Assembly (NCBI GenBank): GCA_003131985.1
Contig: PKWH01000328.1
Coordinates: forward strand, 1-6,221
Direction: 5' to 3'
Origin: Acidobacteriota bacterium
Lineage (GTDB): Bacteria > Acidobacteriota > Terriglobia > Acidiferrales > UBA7541
Length of the DNA: 6,221 nucleotides
Below, piece by piece: positions 4,614 to 6,221 of the stretch. The notes beneath the pieces were generated by a model, which made no database searches, had not been told where the DNA came from, and saw only the letters and a program-made list of their open reading frames with translations. Positions within the stretch are counted from its first letter, which is position 1, and every line of letters begins with the position of its first letter. Made by a program: the position numbers and the translations under genes.

Positions 4614-6221
4614 TTATTTCTTTTTGATCCGCAGAATTTGCGAAGACGTTTCCGCTGCGTAAAGCTGATCGATAATCGCAGTCCGCCGTTCGAGGACCGC
4701 GCGCTGGTTCAGCGAACCCTTGTCGGTGATTTCGCCCGCATCCAGTGAAGGCGGCTCTTGCGCCACGATCGCTCGCGTGACGCGGTTGGAACTCCCTGTG
4801 GCATTCACGGCAAAGCTCTCAAGCAACTCTTGAAAATGCCGGTGCACGTTTGGATGTCCGAAAATCTCCGCCGCAGATGAGGAGCGCTCAAGCCCGGAAC
4901 AAAGAGCGCGACATTCATCGATATCTCCAAAGATCATCAGCCCAACCTCGTCTCGATCGTGGCCGGTTACGACAACGTCGCGGACAAATGGGGCGAAGTG
5001 GCTCAGAATCCCGCCACGGAGAACGCCTACGTTAACCCATGTCCCGCTCGCGAGCTTGAAATCCTCTGATAGACGTCCATCGAATTCGAAACCTTTGTTC
5101 ACGTCGGACGGATCCACGAAGCGGAGAGCATCTCCGAAATTGTAGAAACCGTCCCGGTCAAACGTCTTTCGCGTGAGTTCTGGTTGGCGCCAGTAACCTG
5201 GAGCTACATTTGGTCCGCGAACGCTCACCTCAAGTTTCTTGCCGCGCGGCACAAGTTTTGCCTCCACTCCAGGAATAGGAATACCCACGACGCCGGCCCG
5301 ATCTGTTTCCCATGAGGTTTGAATGGCCATCGGAGAAGTCTCCGTGGCGCCGAGACCCGTGACCATCACGATTCGCTCGCCGCAGGTCTCGAGCGCCAGA
5401 GCTCGGTAGGCATCCCAGACCGGTTGTGATAGGCCTGCGCCTGCATAAAACATGAGGCGCAGGCGGCGGAAAAAATTTTCACGTAGCTCGGCTTCTCCGC
5501 GCAGGGCCGGCAGCAGATCCTCATAGCCCTTGGGGACGTTGAAGTAAACCGTGGGAGAGATCTCGCCCAGGTTTCGGATGGTTTCTGCGATGAATCCGGG
5601 ACCCGGCTTGCCATCATCAATATAAAAACTTCCGCCATTGTAAAGAGCGATGCCCACGTTGTGGTTTCCACCGAATGTGTGATTCCAAGGCAGCCAGTCC
5701 ACCAGGACGGGTGGTTCATCCTGCAGAAAGCAAAATACCTGCGCGATCATTTGCTGGTTGCAACAGATCATCCGGTGCGTGTTGACAACGGCCTTGGGCA
5801 TTCCGGTCGAACCGGATGTGAAAAGGAACTTCGCAACACTATCAGGCTGTATCTGTTCGTGCGCAGCCTTCACCGCCGGTGTTGGCGCCGTGGCCAGGAG
5901 CTCGCCAAACAGAGTTGCCTTTCTGCCCTTTGGAGCGGGGCTTGTAACAACGAACTCGGTATCACCGTTCACAACCGTTTCGATAGCGCGGCCATAGCGC
6001 TCGGCATGCGATGCAAAGACCAGTCCCGGCGTAAGAAGGTCGAGGGCATGGCGCAACCGGCCGAAATCCTTCGACACCAGCGAATAGGCAGGCGAAAGAT
6101 GCGCGGTAGGAATTCCGACGTGCTGTCCGGCCAACATGAGCACCAGGTGGTCGAGATCGTTTTCGGAAAGAATCGCTACGGGCCGCTCGGCCGAGAGACC
6201 TCGATCAAGCAGGGCTTGTCC
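4614..6221 (-). CDS. Feruloyl-CoA synthase-like AMP-forming acyl-CoA ligase (partial, N-terminus off the window)
   Basis: This ANL-superfamily enzyme is expected to activate a carboxylic acid, perhaps aromatic, to its CoA thioester via an acyl-adenylate. The open frame enters at 6221 (GQALLDRGLS...) and gives 535 residues to the TAA at 4614. Roughly 80-90 N-terminal residues appear to be missing compared with family members of about 620. Numbered from the first visible codon, motifs are the P-loop TSGSTGMPKAVV (135-146), A5 GLGATETSP (289-297), the A7 equivalent NFGDAL (361-366) and A8 FDGRLSEDFKL (380-390). The C-terminal EITDKGSLNQRAVL (497-510) carries the catalytic A10 Lys at 501. SPAYSLVSKDFGRLRH and VVVTGHDRDEVGL resemble feruloyl-CoA synthases in particular. 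The true start lies beyond the window; internal GTG/ATG codons near 6143 are not starts. The substrate cannot be told from sequence. The hyuA remnant just downstream hints at a keto-acid or aromatic-ketone route. Confidence 0.88.
   Translation of the reverse strand, partial: GQALLDRGLSAERPVAILSENDLDHLVLMLAGQHVGIPTAHLSPAYSLVSKDFGRLRHALDLLTPGLVFASHAERYGRAIETVVNGDTEFVVTSPAPKGRKATLFGELLATAPTPAVKAAHEQIQPDSVAKFLFTSGSTGMPKAVVNTHRMICCNQQMIAQVFCFLQDEPPVLVDWLPWNHTFGGNHNVGIALYNGGSFYIDDGKPGPGFIAETIRNLGEISPTVYFNVPKGYEDLLPALRGEAELRENFFRRLRLMFYAGAGLSQPVWDAYRALALETCGERIVMVTGLGATETSPMAIQTSWETDRAGVVGIPIPGVEAKLVPRGKKLEVSVRGPNVAPGYWRQPELTRKTFDRDGFYNFGDALRFVDPSDVNKGFEFDGRLSEDFKLASGTWVNVGVLRGGILSHFAPFVRDVVVTGHDRDEVGLMIFGDIDECRALCSGLERSSSAAEIFGHPNVHRHFQELLESFAVNATGSSNRVTRAIVAQEPPSLDAGEITDKGSLNQRAVLERRTAIIDQLYAAETSSQILRIKKK

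Noticed and set aside
4270..4748. Plus-strand frames at 4270-4539 and 4422-4748
   Set aside because: They are antisense to the hyuA remnant and to the 3' end of the ligase; the coherent homology is on the minus strand.

Overview
This window looks like chromosomal DNA of a mid-GC Gram-negative bacterium that uses type IV pili. The gene order pilB-pilT-pilC, the feruloyl-CoA-synthase/hydantoinase-A pairing and the general protein character suggest an Acidobacteriota member. That assignment is inference: there is no rRNA or other taxonomic marker here.

Layout. (1) Positions 1-3692, minus strand: a compact type IV pilus motor operon, transcribed right to left. It runs pilB (extension ATPase, intact), pilT (retraction ATPase, intact) and pilC (inner-membrane platform protein, running off the left edge). 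Gaps of 13 and 30 bases and strong Shine-Dalgarno sequences before pilT and pilC support co-transcription. PilB carries an N-terminal MshEN domain whose two 24-residue motifs predict cyclic-di-GMP control. (2) Positions 3693-4023: a 331-base divergent intergenic region. It holds two tandem copies of a CTGTAC-N4-GTACAG palindrome 30 bases apart, and near-identical extended -10-like boxes before pilB and before the tRNAs. (3) Positions 4024-4192, plus strand: tRNA-Val(UAC) and tRNA-Asp(GUC), both with encoded CCA, 16 bases apart. (4) Positions 4294-4594, minus strand: a previously hidden remnant of a hydantoinase A/acetone-carboxylase-type gene. It is broken by three single-base frameshifts and lacks about 85% of the normal length. 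(5) Positions 4614-6221, minus strand: most of a feruloyl-CoA-synthase-type acyl-CoA ligase, with its N-terminus beyond the right edge.

PilB and PilT are opposing hexameric motors that act on PilC in the inner membrane to extend and retract the pilus. The ligase and the hyuA remnant 19 bases downstream of it look like the end of a catabolic operon, perhaps for an aromatic or keto acid, that has lost its carboxylase/hydrolase partner next to the tRNA genes. I see no convincing new system. The items most worth a second look are the decayed hyuA start, the tandem palindromes upstream of pilB, and the cyclic-di-GMP motif of PilB.
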